Origin: Eriocheir sinensis
Lineage: Eukaryota; Arthropoda; Malacostraca; Decapoda; Varunidae
Reading direction: 5' to 3'
Assembly: GCF_024679095.1 (NCBI RefSeq)
Contig: NC_066531.1
Location: 10,865,781 to 10,929,780 of the forward strand
DNA length: 64,000 bases
Both the position numbers and the translations under genes were made by a program. The first letter of the stretch is position 1; each line of letters begins with the position of its first letter. The notes below the pieces were generated by a model, which did not search any database, was not told the DNA's origin, and saw only the letters and a list, made by a program, of their open reading frames with translations. Shown piece after piece: positions 23,911-34,462 of the stretch.

Positions 23911-24174
23911 ATGTCGGCGCCAATAAAACAAGAAATGACAGATGCAGATAACAAGATTTGGAGCCGGGAGGCCGAGGTGGCATTGCTAGAGGAAGTGAGA
24001 CAGCATCGACACTTGTGGGACCCACAAGATAAGCTCTACAAGAAGCAGAGTCTGCGCAAAACAACTTTTGAGAGAGTGGCAGCAACATTGCGGGAAATGT
24101 ATATCTCTTTGCGAGATATCGAAGGAGGTATAAGGAACGGTTATTTTCGTGTATTATATAATCACACTATGTAA
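23911..24174 (+). CDS. MADF/trihelix-like DNA-binding domain, probable first exon
   Basis: The ATG at 23911 opens 87 residues. IWSREAEVALLEEVRQHRHL with WDPQDKLYKKQSLRKTTFER and VAATLREM fits the MADF fold (acidic start, LWD motif, basic third helix), a DNA-binding domain related to Myb. A GGAG/GTATAAGG donor-like site at about 24128 would end the exon. Downstream residues (NGYFRVLYNHTM) look like read-through, and no later exon was found. It could be the DNA-binding partner of a Harbinger-type transposon or a lone domesticated fragment. Confidence 0.55.
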   Translation: MSAPIKQEMTDADNKIWSREAEVALLEEVRQHRHLWDPQDKLYKKQSLRKTTFERVAATLREMYISLRDIEGGIRNGYFRVLYNHTM

Positions 24175-24256
24175 TGCCTGGGGGTTGGGATGGCATGTTC
24201 CTCCCTTCTCCTTTGTTGTTAAATGCAACAATAAACAATCAATCAATCAATCAATA
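24175..24256 (+). mobile_element. LINE 3' tail with (AATC)n
   Basis: GTTAAATGCAACAATAAACA is followed by AATC repeats to 24256, as in LINEs ending in short tandem repeats. Only the tail is present. Confidence 0.5.
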
Positions 24257-24509
24257 CTACTTATGATAAAACTCGTTTACTTAAAGTATTTCTACAATAT
24301 TAGGTTGATGGACCAAACTCATTGTGGTTTTAAGATATGGTAGTAGCCTTTTGGGGTGTCTGGGGTGAATTCATGCCCTTGCATTTACTAGCAGTTTACG
24401 TCTTGATGCTCCCGGCGGCTCCACGTGTGAAGGTACTTTCTCCAGAGCACCCAGCCGGTCTAGCCTAGATCGTCGCGGCTGTATTGCCGGCCAGGAATTG
24501 CCACGTGTA

Positions 24510-24511
<2 letters not shown>

Positions 24512-24583
<72 letters not shown>
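24512..24583. repeat. (TG)n microsatellite
   Basis: About 70 bases of TG, directly after the right arm of the MADF segment and at the tail of the following SINE. Confidence 0.97.
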
Positions 24584-24586
<3 letters not shown>

Positions 24587-24809
24587 TCACCGCTACCTGA
24601 TCACGTGTTGGACTCGTAATCGCCAGCAGCAGGTACCCTCCCGACATGAGCAAGTGCTCTTTATGGTCGATCTCTGGGTACTGCCAGGACCTCACACACC
24701 ACACACCCCATCCCCTTTGCTCAAGGGAGGATAGTAACCACTCCTAGTCAACGGAAAGAATCCGGCCTGAGCGGGCTCGAACCGTCGCCCTGTCATACCG
24801 TTAAGCCTG

Positions 24810-24812
<3 letters not shown>
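24584..24812 (-). mobile_element. tRNA-derived SINE
   Basis: Minus strand: an A-box-like GGCTTAACGG and a B box GGTTCGAGCCC (about 24772-24782) at Pol III spacing, then a ~170-bp body and an (AC)n tail that forms the (TG)n at 24512-24583. It is a SINE and not a tRNA gene, because no cloverleaf closes around the boxes. Confidence 0.65.
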
Positions 24813-24982
<170 letters not shown>

Positions 24983-24984
24983 AG

Positions 24985-25335
24985 CGAGAGGGAGGTCTGT
25001 AGGTGACATATATATTTAAATTGACTTTTGCAATGTTTACTCGCACGCACAAATGTTCAACGTTACTGTTTCCCGGTGTTTTGTCAGTGGGTTGCAAATA
25101 GCTTTTGACATAAAGGGCGACGCCACCGCCTCTACGGTTTACACGATCTTTGTTGAAGAGTCTGTAGCCATCTATGTTGTATTCGGAACTTAAATCAATA
25201 TATGTGGTGTCGATAAATGTTTCGGTTATAGCAATTATGTCAAAATTTTCTGTTAGAGCAAGACATCTCAGTTCATCAAATTTGTTTCTTAGGCTACGCG
25301 CATTGAAACTAAGGATTTTTAAGTTATCTAGAGGC
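24985..25335 (-). pseudogene. CR1-type LINE, endonuclease N-terminus
   Basis: Minus strand from about 25325: LKILSFNARSLRNKFDELRC, FDIIAITETFIDTTYIDLSS, YRLFNKDRVNRRGGGVALYV, ending at NLNIYVTYRPPS. These are the first catalytic blocks of an AP-type endonuclease (N of FNARSL, E of ITET, and the YRPP turn). A small frame change lies near 25130. The rest of ORF2 is cut away at the microsatellites. Confidence 0.8.
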
Positions 25336-25399
25336 TTGGTAATAGAGGTGGTGGTACTTGCGGGATCACGGTTACGGGTTTGTTGCGATGCACGGTGTC

Positions 25400-26445
25400 T
25401 ATTTACACGGGCGGGGTGGAGGGACGTGGCTGTGACTCGTTTTTTGCTCGGATGACACGTACTGCGTCGGTGAGAAGCCTTCCGAATCTGGCTGCCCCGA
25501 TGGGAGAAAGGTGCAATCCGTCCCTGTGGAAGAGCTCACTTTGTCCATAGAAACTGTCCCATGCGTTGAAGAACTCCACGTCAAGCTACCCCGGTTGTTT
25601 AGGTTGAAGGCCTTACTGAAAAAGTCGCTCTCCGCCCAAGTCCGTGGTAGAACTCCTGAAATCAAAATGTTAGGGGATTTGGACTTATACTGCTGGAAGA
25701 GCCTACGGTACTTCTCCAGGAGTTCCTCAGACCGGGTCGTGGTGACGTCGTTCGTACCTGTGTGAATAACAAACAGTGAATCATTAGTAGCCTGGGGGGA
25801 GATCTCCTCAAGAGCAGCAGTTATGTCGTTGATCCCAGCACCAGGATAGCAATAGTTCCGTCTTCGACGAGGAACTCTGCCGCAGAACTCAACAACCTGC
25901 TGGCGAATCATGGAGTACCCACGAGGGAGGTGCTCTCCTGTTCGTCCTCCTCCTCCAGAATGACAAACCTGTTGAAGCAATGAACAGGATAAATCGCTTG
26001 TCTGGCTGGTTTGACTCCTCCGTTCACGACGGTGAAGCCATCATCGTCGGTGCCACTAGCATCTTCCTGCTGCGTGGTGTTGTCCGCTGGTGTCGACGGT
26101 ACCGCTGAGGGCAAGGGGGCGCTTGGAGAAGGGTTTGGCCTGGATGAATTCCTGCAAGGAGGCAACAGTGCGAGAAAGCTCTATTATTTTATTCTGACCT
26201 GCTTCCACCTTCTCTTCTTGCTCCTGCAGTCTTGTCTCGAGATGCTGCCTCCTGCCTGCCAGTGCCTCAGCCTCAACACGAGTCCAACGCCAAGAGATGA
26301 AGATGATGTGTTGGAAATTACAGCAGCTTGTGTAGAGGCAGGGCCGCTGGGTGGGAACTGGGAGCGGGCAGGAGCAGCATTACTATAGTCCATCGACTCT
26401 AACTTAAAATTCAGCCCAGTAGCTTGGCCCGGGGAAACCCCCATT
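25400..26445 (-). pseudogene. CR1-type LINE ORF1 with coiled coil and SGNH esterase
   Basis: On the minus strand ORF1 begins near 26445, with a Glu/Gln-rich coiled-coil segment (RRQHLETRLQEQEEKVEAGQ) and a linker. An SGNH hydrolase follows: GYSMIRQQV with the nucleophile Ser (the usual GDS reads GYS), PGAGIND, FVIHTGTNDV with the GxND block, and DGLHLSPIGAARFGRLL with the Asp-His pair. CR1-clade LINEs carry such an esterase in ORF1; its role is thought to be membrane or lipid related. Frame changes near 25600 and 26040-26100 break it. The endonuclease follows directly downstream, as expected for ORF2. Confidence 0.82.
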
Positions 26446-26517
26446 GTTTACAGATCTAGCGATGACCTACGCATGGCGTTCTGTCTCACTGTTAGTCTGT
26501 ACGTTATCTATTTATAG

Positions 26518-26763
<246 letters not shown>

Positions 26764-26889
26764 ATACGACTGCGTGGTGTTATGAATGAATTGGGATTCG
26801 AGGGAAAGACAACGACTCAGTAAACCTTCCATATCACTTGGCAACGTGGCTCATGCAACGTTGCCGCCTGACGGACCTTGGCAACAGGC

Positions 26890-27024
26890 CGGAAGCTCCT
26901 GGAGACAGGCGCCTCATTCTGGCGCCCGACGCATCTGATTGGCTGTTCAGCAGCGCGTCTGTGATTGGTTCACTTCGCCTCCCATCTCTCTCTAGCTCTC
27001 GATGACGTCATTTGTAAACAAAAC
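26890..27024 (+). repeat. Left ~135-bp inverted arm of the 14-kb segment
   Basis: It reads CGGAAGCTCCTGGAGACAGG at the outside and ATTTGTAAACAAAAC at the inside, and matches 40706-40842 in inverted orientation with only a few differences. It contains ATTGG twice (inverted CCAAT boxes), a CRE (TGACGTCA at 27003-27010) and TGTAAACA (forkhead-type site). Confidence 0.85.
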
Positions 27025-28095
27025 CTGGCGGGATATCATAGCATAGACTGCTCAACATAGACTCATTCATTTCCCGGCTAATATCATTGTCTCCTTAGAC
27101 ATTTACATTACTCCACATAGTGTGATGCAGTGCCTACACGTTCTACAGTAGTAATACCACCGCGGCACCGCCACAACGGTAGAGAGGGATGACCTGATGC
27201 CGCTATCCCGACATGGTATACCTCCACCACAGCCTGTAACAGTGGCTGTTCATCTTCACCCACACCTGGTAAGAATGATATCATTTTGTTTCAAGTGGGG
27301 ATAGACAGGGTATGAAAGAATTAGTGGAATATAAAATCAGTTAAGAATGTATGTAGTAAAACTTATAACATGACTGGCTGACCGCCTTGCTATATGCGTT
27401 TTCTTTACTTATTACCACCGCAATTTTAGTATATGTACCATTGAAGCAAATTAGGTAGGAATAAAAATAGCAAGGCTGACACTTGTGCATGAAACTTTGC
27501 TGCTGTAGGTACTTCCGCCAGAGGTTTCGCCACCTATAGGTGTTCGATCGCGCATTAGTTTCGGTACCTAATCATCTCATTTGAATATGCTAATCCCGAC
27601 TTCATGAAGATTAATTTATCTTGAATCAGGCGGGGGTAGTGGGTGCAGCCCCCCACACGCAGGAGAATGTCAGATTTAACTGGTTGAGGATAGCCTTAGT
27701 TTAACTGGTTGGAGTGCGAACACCAGCTGGTGACGAAACCTCTGGATAGCCTTCCGCCCCGTCCCCTCGCTCTAGCCTATAATTATTAATCCCACCTGTC
27801 ATCCCTATCTGTACTCTCATACAAGCGACTTTGGTTATACTATATAACAAGTCCGCGTTACTTACAACAATAAAACTTATATAATCATTACAGCACACTG
27901 AGGCCATGTCGTAGATGCAAACATTTTTAGGGGGACGTGTTTAGTATGGCTGTAATAGCTCCGGGAATGTGCTGCGTCTCTCACGTTTTTCTAAGTCGAG
28001 AGAGAGAGCTCTGTCGTAAATGAATGTAAACAATACACGATTTTCTCTTCTTGGGTCTTTTCCGTTTGGCGTACAGCGCTAAAAAAAAGGTACTG
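27025..28095. other. No gene; inverted GTTTCGCCACC repeat inside
   Basis: Mostly unique DNA. GAGGTTTCGCCACCTATAGG (about 27511) faces CAGCTGGTGACGAAACCTC (about 27723-27741), forming a ~230-base hairpin unit. Similar motifs lie near 28870, 30165 (inverted) and 40307. Confidence 0.55.
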
Positions 28096-28099
28096 TGAC

Positions 28100-28363
28100 G
28101 TTAGGTTAGCTTAGGTTAGGTTAGGTTAGGTTAGGTTAGCAACCTGTCGGGGGGGTCCAGGGGGGCGCAGCCCCCCGGTTAGGTTAGGTTAGGTTAGCTT
28201 AGGTTAGGTTAGGTTAGGTTAGGTTAGGTTAGCAACCTGTCGGGGGGGCCCAGGGGGGCGCAGCCCCCCGGTTAGGTTAGGTTAGGTTAGGTTAGGTTAG
28301 GTTAGGTTAGCAACCTGTCGGGGGGGGTCCAGGGGGGCGCAGCCCCCCGGTTAGGTTAGGTTA
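28100..28363 (+). repeat. Interstitial (TTAGG)n array with GC-hairpin spacers
   Basis: TTAGG repeats are interrupted three times by a near-identical ~39-bp spacer, CAACCTGTCGGGGGGGTCCA then GGGGGGCGCAGCCCCCCGG, whose end folds as GGGGGGC/GCCCCCC. TTAGG is the standard arthropod telomere unit. Unique DNA flanks both sides, so this is not a chromosome end. Confidence 0.93.
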
Positions 28364-28369
28364 TCACTC

Positions 28370-28455
28370 ATATATGCCTCCCCCCCCCAAAACCCCGATT
28401 CCCCACAGTTCCCCAAGTTTGCTGGAGGGATTGGGGGGGTGTGGGTAGAGAATGG
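28370..28455. repeat. C/G-rich dispersed repeat
   Basis: CCCCGATTCCCCACAGTTCC followed by a GGGGGG tract; a relative lies at about 55966-56050. Confidence 0.5.
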
Positions 28456-29500
28456 GGACGCGGACTTATTATAAACAATTACCGCGACTTTTAAAGGAAG
28501 GTACCTACCTAGTGACTCAGCACTTCGTACATGTTTACTTAACAAATTCCAGTCGTTCACCACTGTCTGTGAACCACTATCTACCTATGTGTGTCCTGCA
28601 TCTAAGTTTTTCCAGCTTATACCCATTAGGTACCACTAGTCCTGTCCTGGCTACTAATTCTTATTACCTTTTTTTTTTATCAGTGTTTCCTTTATTAATT
28701 CCTTTTACCCAGTATCTTGGCCTTATTTTTAGCTATAATACACTATTCCTTGGGGCGTAGGTCACTACTCACTTGAAGTCCCAAGTCCCTCACACTATAT
28801 GACCTCCCTATGGTAGTGCAATTTAATGTGTAGTCTACAGGCCTATTACCTCTACCTACCTACCTTTACAGAGGTTTCGTCACCCGTAGCGTTTGCACAA
28901 GAGGTTTTGCTACCTAACAGGGATTTGGTTTAATACAGTGTGGTTTCGATACCTGCACGTTTCGCTCTTTATAGATGTTTCGATAATGGAATGTTTAGAC
29001 TGATCTTACCATAACTCTTCCGCTTTCTTGTGTGACTTGATGTGCTAGGCAACTTAGGCCATATAGTAGTACTTTGGTATTGCTGGGTCAGGATGACCCT
29101 GGGTCTCTAGGCATGTCCATTGTCACGCGGTGGGACATAGGTGTAGAGCACCAAGATACCTAGTCCCATGATATGGGCCAGAAACCCCGATTTACACATG
29201 GTACCCATCACTGCTGGGTGGGCACAGGCTTAGGGTACTGAAAAAACACCTAAGAAATTTTGCTCCACCCAGGAATTGACATGGGATTGCTCAGTTGTGA
29301 AGCAAACACGCTACCATTATGTCATGGAGCACCCCAAAGCTAAGTAGAGACAATGGATATGACCTAGAATAATGTAACAGTAAAATAGGTATAAGTAAAT
29401 AATAAATAAATCCACCCCTAACTTCCCTGTATCTCTTTCTAGCTAACCAACCCTCTAAAAATTTAAGGGTAGTTTTGCTTAAATATTTTGTCGTATTATA
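28456..29500. other. No gene recognised
   Basis: Unique DNA. Clustered GTTTCG/TTTTGCTACCT motifs lie at about 28866-28990. No coding region is supported. Confidence 0.45.
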
Positions 29501-29507
29501 ACTGGGT

Positions 29508-29862
29508 TCAAGTCATTTAGGTCGTGATCCCTTTAGGCTGAGAGTCGTTTAGGCCATGATCCTTTTAGGCCGAGTTGTTTAGGCCGAGAGTCATTTAGGC
29601 TATGATCCCTTTAGGCTGAGAGTCATTTAGGCTGTGATCCCTTTATGCCAAGAGTCGTTTAGGCCATGATCTCTTTAGGCCGAGAATCATTTAGGCCATG
29701 ATCCCTTTAGGCTGAGAGTCGTTTAGGCCATGATCCCATTAGGCCGAGAGTCATTTAGGCTGTGGTCCCTTTAGGCCGAGAGTTATTTGGGCCGTGATCT
29801 CTTTAAGCTGAGAGTCGTTTAGGCTGTGATCCCATTAGACCGAGAGTCATTTAGGCCGTGTT
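29508..29862. repeat. ~32-bp minisatellite with TTTAGGC motifs
   Basis: About eleven units of the type GAGAGTCATTTAGGC plus TGTGATCCCTTTAGGC. Each unit has two TTTAGGC motifs, spaced about 16 bases apart. Confidence 0.9.
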
Positions 29863-30185
29863 CTATAATTAAAACAAGTAAGAAAAATAATAATTTTATT
29901 CATAGGTAGCCCTATACTGTTGTCCTTAGGTAGAATTATACACAACACATTTACATGTCTTTTTTTTTAATTTAACACATTCAAATAAGCGACTACTCAA
30001 CATGAGGACCAGTCCTTTTCCTGATGTATGTAAACCAACACCCCACTTGATACATATATCCCAAATATCTTTTCATTGGTGAGCATTCATAGGTAAGGAG
30101 CAGACAGGTGTTTGCATGCAGAGGTGTAACCAGACCGAGATTAGCAAACAGCTGAACCAGAAAGTGGCGAAACCTCTGCAACCTG
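29863..30185. other. No gene recognised
   Basis: AT-rich DNA; an inverted GTGGCGAAACCTC motif sits at about 30165. Confidence 0.4.
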
Positions 30186-30189
30186 TTCT

Positions 30190-30706
30190 GGTTCACTCCC
30201 AGGAACTGGAGGTCTGTTGCTATCGGGTTTCCTGGCAGACAGCAATTCTTTCTCCCTCCTCACTCCATCTGGCCTCCCTACCAGGTTTAACCCAGTTTTA
30301 GGGAACCCCTCCACCCTTGACCTCTGCCTGGGGAATGGCCCTATCCTCCTCGCTAATGTTACAACAAGCCTGTTCATGGATAGTGGCCATCTTCCTGTTG
30401 TGACTTCTTTCCTAACAGTTCCCCCTCCCCCTTCCCGGTCATGCAGATCCTATTGGTCTTCTCCACTCAGTGTCTGTTTTTCACCCCAACAGATCCACAT
30501 TAGCTGACCTGTTGGATGGTTCTACTGCTCCCAGCCTGGCTTCCAAAGCAGTCAACCTTACCAGGACCTTCTTACAAAGTCCAGCCATCTACAACAAAGG
30601 TCCACATGTAACCTGAAGCTGTACCGCTTACTCCATCTTTGGGCTCTAGAGGCTGTGGTGTCACAGCCTGCACAGCCATCAAAACTCCAAGAAGAAGAAG
30701 AACATT
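30190..30706 (+). pseudogene. LINE fragment: endonuclease C-terminus joined to 3' tail
   Basis: GFLADSNSFSLLTPSGLPTR, GNPSTLDLCLGNGPILL and SGHLPVVTSF are the last endonuclease blocks of a LINE (the StLDL and SDHxPV positions). After about 30510 the sequence is linker and 3' UTR, ending in GAAGAAGAAGAA at about 30706, ten bases before the start codon of the zinc-finger gene. The RT is deleted. It differs from LINE-A and the CR1-like copies. Confidence 0.7.
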
Positions 30707-30715
30707 GACTTAACA

Positions 30716-31142
30716 ATGGCAGGACTGGATAATCACAGTCAAAGTAGTACTGTTATGAATCCTCACGCTCATGTATTCGTGAAGTGTAATTTCTGCAACA
30801 AAGACTTCACCAAAGACTGGAGCAGGAAAAGACATGAAAAGAAAGTTCATGGTGTAAACACCACAGACAACTATGAAGTGGCAGAGATAACAATTCCTGA
30901 TGCTTCAAAAGTGTGCACTTACTGCGATAAAGTTTTTTCCACCTCCTGTAACAAACGAGCTCATGAACGTCGACAGCATGGTGTGAACCCTGGCCCTGTA
31001 TCCCATTCAGATGGCCCAACTATTGTGCAATGTACAGAATGCAATGTGACTTTTGCTACCCTTACTGCTTACAGGGAACACCTTTCTTTAGTCCATGACA
31101 TTGAGATTCACAAAGCTCAGCATGAGTTTACTTCTGAGGAAG
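30716..31142 (+). CDS. Exon 1: three C2H2 zinc fingers
   Basis: The ATG at 30716 opens 142 codons. Fingers are C24-C27-H40-H45, C67-C70-H83-H88 and C106-C109-H122-H127, all of the form CX2CX12HX4H, which suggests DNA recognition of element ends or targets. The donor G/GTAAGC at 31143 is strong. Reading on past it gives a stop nine codons later. Confidence 0.8.
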
Positions 31143-31240
31143 GTAAGCTGCATTGGTTAAGGAAATGTGGTTAGTTAAAGCAGCTATTCCTAATTTAAGA
31201 AAACTGACAAACTGAGTTGGCATTATCCTCATATGAGTTA

Positions 31241-31400
31241 TGACCAGAGATGGGCAGTATTGTATTTTAAAAGCATTTAAATACATTTTGTATTTAAAAA
31301 TTTTACAGTATTTAAATAAATTTTGTCAAGGTATTTGGTTTACTTTTTTCAAATACATATTAAAATACGTTTTTTATATTAGTTTTATAATAGGCAAATT
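31241..31400. mobile_element. hAT-like MITE remnant in intron 1
   Basis: AGAGATGGGCAGTATTGTAT followed by TTTAAATACA-rich palindromic DNA resembles ends of hAT-type MITEs. The boundaries are not resolved. Confidence 0.35.
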
Positions 31401-31679
31401 TTGTGCAGTCACAAAATTGACTTGATATCGTCTTTACTTGTCTAGTCCTATGAAAATCCAAGTTAAGTTGCCCTGTCCTCCACAAAACATGACATGTCCC
31501 TTATCTGATGATTGTTGCTGGGCAGAGTGTCACACGTAAAAACATCAATTGGTATATTTTGTAGGCCTATGGCCCTCTACCAAGTTTTTATGATAATATT
31601 AGTCATGTTAATATTAAACAGGGACACATCCAGGGGGTAGTTTAGGCCGGCCCCGGGCTTCAACACTCCTCTCTCAGCA

Positions 31680-32400
31680 GATCCTTTGTGGAACAGTAAA
31701 AGTATGATAGTGGATGGTAGGCTTGTAGGTGGTAAAATAGATGTGACTGCAGTACAGATAATTAATTTTAAACGTCTAATGAGGAAGAAGACAATTGGGG
31801 AAGCTACTGTATCAAATATGGGTATGGGAGCAGGTGGAAAGCCCGCTTGTGTGCAGAAAGAAGTTGATAGAGCATTAGTAGAAAACAATATCTAGGTTAG
31901 AAATGTGGTAAAACTGCAGGTATGTATGGATTAGCCCCATAAATTTTTCTATGGAGATGTAGTGGTAGGGTGGACATCATATATGTGTAAACTTGTGTGG
32001 AGGCAGAAAAAAGTTCCGTGGGAATGAAGGAAGGCAATAATTGTGCATTTCTACAAGGGTAAAGGTAGTGAGTGAGTGCAATAGCTATAGAGGGACTATA
32101 AAGTTCAGTGTACCTGGGAAAGTTTTGGGGAGATTACTGATCGAGTCTGATCTGAGTCTATGGAATGTTCTAAGAATATATGATATAGGAGGATAGTTTT
32201 TGGAGGCAATTAAGACATTTTATAGAAGGACACGTTCATGTTTGAGGGTGGATGGAAAGCTTAGTCAGAGATTCGACATAAGAGTGGAAGTAAAGCAGGG
32301 ATGTGTGATGTCACCATGGCTGTTTAATGTGTATTTGGATCGTTGTATGAGGGAAATGAAAGCCAGAGTGGGGAATATAGGAGCAAGTCTATGTAGGTGA
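31680..32400 (+). pseudogene. RTE-type LINE fragment in intron 1
   Basis: DPLWNSKSMIVDGRLVGGK, AGGKPACVQKEVDRALVENN, KAIIVHFYKGKGSE, then after a deletion AIKTFYRRTRSCLRVDGKLS, VKQGCVMSPWLFNVYLDRCM and REMKARVGNIGASL. These are RTE reverse transcriptase blocks without the catalytic FADD segment. It lies in the same orientation as the gene, with several stops. Confidence 0.82.
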
Positions 32401-32438
32401 CAGTAAAAAAAAATACCAAAACAATTAATTCTCCACAG

Positions 32439-32606
32439 ATTTCTTGAGATGGAAAGACTGTATGGAACTGGACATTGGAGTCAATTACACGGCTCATTCT
32501 GGACCAAAGAAATCATGTGATGGCACCAAACAGATATTCTACTGTCGAAGATCAGGTGTTCAGTCAACGAAGATTTCCAGTAAGAGTCGTGCAGAAAAGA
32601 GCCAAG
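32439..32606 (+). CDS. Exon 2 of the zinc-finger/MULE gene
   Basis: Fifty-six codons from acceptor ctccacag to donor G/GTAAAT, phase 1 at both ends. FLRWKDCMELDIGVNYTAHS and FYCRRSGVQSTK fit the N-terminal Cys/His region seen in MULE-type transposases. Confidence 0.72.
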
Positions 32607-32778
32607 GTAAATAATCTTGTATATGTAAATGGATTAATTAATCTCAGTAATAAACCTTACACTATTTTTTATAGGTGCTAAAATGTGGGGTTACCAGTAA
32701 TGGGCTAGAAAAATTAAGTCCCCTTGTTCTTCCCTCACACACCTAATTATTTTTTTTTTTTCATTTTAATTCTAACAG

Positions 32779-32940
32779 GTACCTGTAAGATGGGGTTTTA
32801 CTGCACCTCATCAATTGAAGTTGTGAAGAAGGATGAAAAGATTTGTGTAACCTTTTACTCTGACCATCGTGATCACAACCTTGATTTTAACAGCCAGGTT
32901 CACATGACACTTCCCAAGAGTGAACAGGATAAGATTGCAG
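32779..32940 (+). CDS. Exon 3 of the zinc-finger/MULE gene
   Basis: Fifty-four codons from acceptor ttctaacag to donor G/GTATGT. CKMGFYCTSSIEVV and CVTFYSDHRDHNLDFNSQVH complete the Cys/His finger begun in exon 2. Confidence 0.72.
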
Positions 32941-32989
32941 GTATGTAATGCACATAAATTATCTAGCTAGAAAATAACAGTATATATAT

Positions 32990-33350
32990 ATAGGTTGTCC
33001 CATGAGTTAAGACACATGCTTACTTTCTTGCTTTATCAAGATATGTTACAAGTTGGATCTCCCAAACTCGGCATGGCTGGGACCAGAGGCGTGCCGAGTA
33101 TTGGAAATCCAACCTGTAATTCAGGTTATTCCATGACAAAAGCAATTTATATATGCTCATTTGATCTTTTTTGCTTCATTTGCAAAAAAAGGTCATGTTA
33201 TACTTGAGGTGAGATGGTTTCTTGTGGAATCCGGTTATGACCAACACGTAAAAGTGGGGAAAAAAAGTGTAAATGAAACATTTGTTGGGATTTTGGACAC
33301 CACGCTGACGTGAAATTGCGTAAATAGAAACCACAGTAATCGAGGGATAC

Positions 33351-33352
<2 letters not shown>
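32990..33352. mobile_element. Intron 3: unique DNA and a Tigger-A family end fragment
   Basis: From about 33230 the sequence matches the right end of Tigger-A (AAGTGTAAATGAAACATTTG, GGATTTTGGACACCACGC) and closes with GAGGGATACCTG at 33352, directly against the (TA)n tract, the expected TA target. 32990-33230 holds nothing recognised. Confidence 0.7.

Positions 33353-33434
<82 letters not shown>
33353..33434. repeat. (TA)n microsatellite
   Basis: About 80 bases of TA inside intron 3. Confidence 0.97.
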
Positions 33435-33441
<7 letters not shown>

Positions 33442-34460
33442 CAGTGACACCTTTTTGGCGTCATAGCTTAACCCATTCACTCCTGGATATATGAATATAT
33501 TAACAATGACTAATGTTTTATCTTGTGATGAAATAATCATAGCTGCAAAGCGTAAGTGTAAATTTTCGATTATCTCAACATGTATTTCCTTACCTACCAC
33601 TCAAACTCATAAGCCCCAGTACATTGTTATACTTATGATGATTATAGTGCATTTATTAGCAGACATGGGGTAATCATTATCTGTGCTGACAGTGGACCTC
33701 CAACTTGCCAAGAGTTAGAAATCTATTGTATGAGTATGTACCTTATGAACTATTAATATTGTACTACATTACTAATAAATACTGCACATGCATTTCGGCA
33801 CTTTCTTTCAAAATGTTGTGGTACAGTATAAATTGATATTATTCATATCATATTTAGTAAATATGGTAAACGAGTATGAAATGTGCAAGTTCACCTTTTA
33901 GCTCTTCCTATAATCACGACTGTAATTATGATTAATACAGCAAGTAATTGTAATCATAATCAATTACATCTAATTTTATTGTATTCTTAATCGTAATTGT
34001 GAAAATATGAAGTAATTATAATAGTCATCAATTGCATAACATAGGTAATTGCCCCATGTCTGTTTATTAGTATTTACAGTAATTTCTGCATGCTAGATTA
34101 TTTACCTTTGCTGCTGTTGTAACTTTGGGCTATAGCACACCTCTCCTTGATCTTCTGGTACCAGGGACTCTGAATGTTTTTGAATCCTAGAAACGCCCCT
34201 ACTTACAACATCATCCATATAGATACCAATTTATTACAATTACTATAATAATTTCCATTTCTATTACAGTTAAGTTTGCAGGAATGAGTCAAGGCGGTAG
34301 CTGGCCTGTTTTCAGTATCTAATTATCATAACTGCCTCTAAATCTATGTAGCTACACTTCTTGTACGCATGATCAGAGACAGTGATTGAGTTTAACTAAT
34401 GCCAGTATGTTTTACATTTTTATAACTTATTTTTCTTTACTAAGTAAGATATTTCTTTCC
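33435..34460. other. Intron 3 remainder, AT-rich
   Basis: At about 33905-34050 are palindromic TAATTGTAATCATAATCAATTA-type runs, possibly a MITE. No exon is supported here. Confidence 0.45.
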
Positions 34461-34462
34461 AG

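Larger units (their letters stand above)
23766..24512. mobile_element. Inverted-repeat-bounded segment carrying a MADF exon
   Basis: The left end TTTACACCTGGCAATTCGCG (23767) faces GTATTGCCGGCCAGGAATTG with CCACGTGTAAA on the right (24481-24511). The inverted match covers about 40 bases. A third partial copy of the arm lies at about 23875-23900. Harbinger elements often encode a MADF/Myb-like protein, so this may be a Harbinger derivative; no target duplication is clear. Confidence 0.55.

Noticed and set aside
28100..28363. True chromosome end or telomere
   Set aside because: Unique and gene-bearing DNA continues on both sides.
29508..29862. CRISPR-like array
   Set aside because: Units are contiguous with no unique spacers; the genome is eukaryotic.
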